Part shown: piece after piece, positions 6,004 to 8,119 of the stretch
How positions within the stretch are numbered: position 1 is the stretch's first letter
How the letters are laid out: every line of letters begins with the position of its first letter
Assembly: GCA_900545365.1 (NCBI GenBank)
Contig: UQYL01000043.1
Coordinates: forward strand, 1-8,119
Direction: 5' to 3'
Length of the DNA: 8,119 nt
From: an uncultured Dialister sp.
GTDB taxonomy: Bacteria; Bacillota; Negativicutes; Veillonellales; Dialisteraceae
The notes under the pieces: generated by a model
The model's database searches: none
Told to the model about the DNA's origin: nothing
Seen by the model: only the letters and a program-made list of their open reading frames with translations
Program-made: the position numbers and the translations under genes

Positions 6004-8119
6004 ATGAATGCTTCTTTGAAATGGCTCAATACTCTTGTGGATATCAGCGGTCTTGACCCGGAAGAAATGGCGGAAACGCTCACCGTGGACGGGATCCCTG
6101 TGGAACACGTGATCTACCCCGGCGAAGGCATCCACGGCGTCGTCACCGGGAAGATCCTTTCCGTGAAGAAACATCCTGACGCGGATCACCTTGTGGTGTG
6201 CCAGCTCGATGTGGGACAGGAAGCGCCGGTGCAGATCGTGACGGGCGCGGCGAACATAAAGCCCGGCATGTCCGGCGTGATCGTCCCGGCGGCTCTTCAT
6301 GGCGCGCGTGTCCCGGCGAAGCACGATGCCTCCGTTCCCGGCGGCTACAAGATCGGCGAAGTGAAGATCAAGAAATCCAAGCTCCGCGGCGTGGAATCGG
6401 CAGGTATGATGTGCTCTGCGCCGGAGCTCTGCCTCGATCCGGTGCTCTTCCCGGGCGCGGATAAAGAAGGGATCATGATCCTGCCGCCGGATACGCCGGT
6501 GGGCGTGGATTTCACGACCCTTTTCGGCCTGGACGACATCATTTATGAATTTGAACTCACCGCGAACCGGGCGGACTGCTTCAGCATGATCGGCATCGCG
6601 CAGGAAGTGGGCGGCATTTTCCGCCGGAAGATCACTCTCCCAGAAGTGAAAGTCGTCGAAGAAGGCGCTCCTTTTGAAGGCAGAGGCACCGTCAATATCG
6701 CGGAGCCCGGCTGCTGCAGCCGCTTCTGCGGACGCCTGCTGGAAAATGTGAAGATCGGTCCGTCCCCGGAATGGATCGCCGACCGTCTCCGCAGCAACGG
6801 CATCCGTCCCATCAACAATGTGGTCGATGCGGCAAACTATGTCATGCTGGAATACGGCCAGCCGCTCCATACCTATGACTATGACAAAGTGGCGGGGCAC
6901 AATCTGACCTGCCGCCATGCGGAAGAAGGGGAACATTTCACCACCCTTGACGGGCAGGAACGCGTCCTCTCCGCGGCGGATCTCGTCATCTGCGACGACA
7001 ATGGCCCGGTGTGCATCGCCGGCGTCATGGGCGGCCTCGACTCGGAAGTCACGGAAGAAACGAAGAACGTCTTCCTTGAAGCGGCCGTATTTGACAGCGC
7101 ATCCATCAGAAGAACGTCCCGCCGCCTCGGCCTCCGCTCGGAAGCATCCGGACGCTATGAAAAAGGCGTCAATCCCGTTCGTTCCTCCGAAGCGATCGAC
7201 CGCATCGCTCAGCTTCTTCAGGAGCAGGGGGCGTGCACCGTCGCGCAGGGCATGCTCGACTGCTGGCCGGAACCGAAAAAGCCGCAGATCATCGTTTCTT
7301 CCGTGAAGGAGATCAATGACTACATCGGCATCGATATCTCCGCCGAAGAAATGACGGATATCCTGACGCGGCTCCACTTCGGTGTGGAAGAAGAGGAAGG
7401 CAAACTCACCGTGACCGTCCCGGATTTCCGGCTCGATCTCGAAGGCATGCCCGATCTGGCGGAAGAAGTGGCCCGTGTGTACGGCTACTCCAATATCCCG
7501 ATCACCACGCCGTGGAGCGCCATCGCGCAGGGCACCATGCCGAAAGAAAAGACCGTCGTCATGAAGATGCAGGCAGCGCTCATCAATGAAGGCCTCTCCG
7601 AAGTGGAGACCTACAGCTTCATGGACAAAGCGTCCCTCTCCGACCTGAATTATCTCGAAGGCGACGAGGTCTACAACGCGATCCCCATCGTCAATCCCAT
7701 CTCCGAGGAATACCCGGACATGCGCACGACTCTTTTCCAGGGACTGATGCGCGTGCTGAAATACAATCTCTCCCAGAGAAATGAAGAAGTGCCGATCTTC
7801 GAAGCGGGCGTCGTCTACCATCCAAAAGCGCTGCCCCTCACGGAGCTGCCTGTGGAAGAGCTCCAGGTGAGCGGCCTCCTCTGCGGATGCCCGGAAGAAA
7901 AAGGCTATCCGAATGACCAGCGGAGCTATGATTTCTACGATGTGAAAGGCATCGTGGAGAATGTGCTCTCCGCCCTCGGCATTGAAGGATACTCCGTCCG
8001 TCGCAGCGCGTACCCCGTATTCCATCCCGGCGTGTCCGCCGAATTTGTGAAAGACGGGGAAGTGCTGGCCGTCTTCGGCGAGCTCCACCCGGCGGCCGCG
8101 GAAAAGTGCGGGCTGAAAA
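6004..8119 (+). CDS. pheT: Phenylalanyl-tRNA synthetase beta subunit (3' end outside window)
   Basis: PheT is the tRNA-recognition and editing subunit that pairs with PheS. The frame is open from ATG 6004 to the window edge, giving 705 codons, so the stop and about 100 residues are missing; full-length proteins are usually about 800 aa. Domains in order: an EMAPII-like tRNA-binding domain (about 39-150), a linker containing ELTANRADCFSMIGIAQEVG (184-203), the B3/B4 editing domain with NNVVDAANYVMLEYGQPLH (271-289) and GVMGG (340-344), SEASGRYEKG (379-388), the B5 domain (about 425-495) ending EEVARVYGY (487-495), and the class II-like core with YDVKGIVE (645-652) and FGELHP (691-696). The C-terminal anticodon-binding (FDX-ACB) domain lies outside the window. 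A strong GGGAGGG (5990-5996) is 7 nt before the ATG, and the pheS stop is 16 nt upstream, so the two genes form one operon. Confidence 0.97.
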   Translation, partial: MNASLKWLNTLVDISGLDPEEMAETLTVDGIPVEHVIYPGEGIHGVVTGKILSVKKHPDADHLVVCQLDVGQEAPVQIVTGAANIKPGMSGVIVPAALHGARVPAKHDASVPGGYKIGEVKIKKSKLRGVESAGMMCSAPELCLDPVLFPGADKEGIMILPPDTPVGVDFTTLFGLDDIIYEFELTANRADCFSMIGIAQEVGGIFRRKITLPEVKVVEEGAPFEGRGTVNIAEPGCCSRFCGRLLENVKIGPSPEWIADRLRSNGIRPINNVVDAANYVMLEYGQPLHTYDYDKVAGHNLTCRHAEEGEHFTTLDGQERVLSAADLVICDDNGPVCIAGVMGGLDSEVTEETKNVFLEAAVFDSASIRRTSRRLGLRSEASGRYEKGVNPVRSSEAIDRIAQLLQEQGACTVAQGMLDCWPEPKKPQIIVSSVKEINDYIGIDISAEEMTDILTRLHFGVEEEEGKLTVTVPDFRLDLEGMPDLAEEVARVYGYSNIPITTPWSAIAQGTMPKEKTVVMKMQAALINEGLSEVETYSFMDKASLSDLNYLEGDEVYNAIPIVNPISEEYPDMRTTLFQGLMRVLKYNLSQRNEEVPIFEAGVVYHPKALPLTELPVEELQVSGLLCGCPEEKGYPNDQRSYDFYDVKGIVENVLSALGIEGYSVRRSAYPVFHPGVSAEFVKDGEVLAVFGELHPAAAEKCGLK

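Noticed and set aside
4464..6083. A 539-codon minus-strand frame spanning pheS and the T-box leader
   Set aside because: It runs through the T-box and all of pheS, has a low-complexity Phe/His/Arg-rich translation and no ribosome-binding site or family resemblance.
6917..7306. A 129-codon plus-strand frame inside pheT
   Set aside because: It is out of frame with a conserved part of PheT and gives an Arg/Ser-rich product with no motif.
5998..8088. A 696-codon open frame on the minus strand opposite pheT
   Set aside because: The plus strand encodes an unmistakable, uninterrupted PheT. The antisense product is His/Arg/Asp-rich with no recognisable domain, as expected from the complement of a GC-rich gene with strong codon bias.

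Overview
The window reads as chromosome from a fairly GC-rich, Gram-negative-type Firmicute, most likely a Negativicutes member (Dialister/Allisonella/Megasphaera-like; the genus is a guess). Two things point there. A textbook tRNA-Phe T-box riboswitch controls pheST, which is a Firmicutes-style regulator. The MacA-type adaptor also carries the hairpin-tip motif used to dock a TolC outer-membrane channel, which implies an outer membrane. All genes lie on the + strand.

Region 1 (1-3160) is a three-gene tripartite efflux unit. An AT-rich promoter/operator-like stretch (1-93) is followed by a membrane-anchored MacA-like adaptor (103-1191), a MacB/LolD-type ATPase (1194-1907) and a MacB/FtsX-type permease (1904-3118). 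The genes are 2 nt apart or overlap by 4 nt, so they are probably translationally coupled. A strong intrinsic terminator with a UUCG loop (3129-3159) closes the unit. No TolC gene is in the window.

Region 2 (3160-4470) is a single acyl-CoA dehydrogenase gene with a weak candidate promoter and a short GC-rich structured leader. It has the catalytic glutamate and both family signatures. It probably acts in short-chain acyl-CoA metabolism, but no electron-transfer flavoprotein gene is nearby. No terminator is visible after it.

Region 3 (4471-8119) is the phenylalanyl-tRNA synthetase operon. A near-consensus extended -10 promoter starts six bases after the dehydrogenase stop codon. It drives a complete T-box leader in which a UUC specifier, a Stem I apical hairpin, a T-box bulge, and mutually exclusive antiterminator and terminator can all be read. 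pheS follows, then pheT, which runs off the right end after 705 codons.

The most unusual item is PheS. It is 408 residues against the usual 325-345, and the extra 69 N-terminal residues look like a diverged tandem copy of its own N-terminal tRNA-binding helical domain. An internal ATG with a plausible ribosome-binding site sits exactly at the copy boundary and would yield a normal-length 339-residue PheS. I found no CRISPR array, insertion sequence, tRNA, rRNA or defence system.
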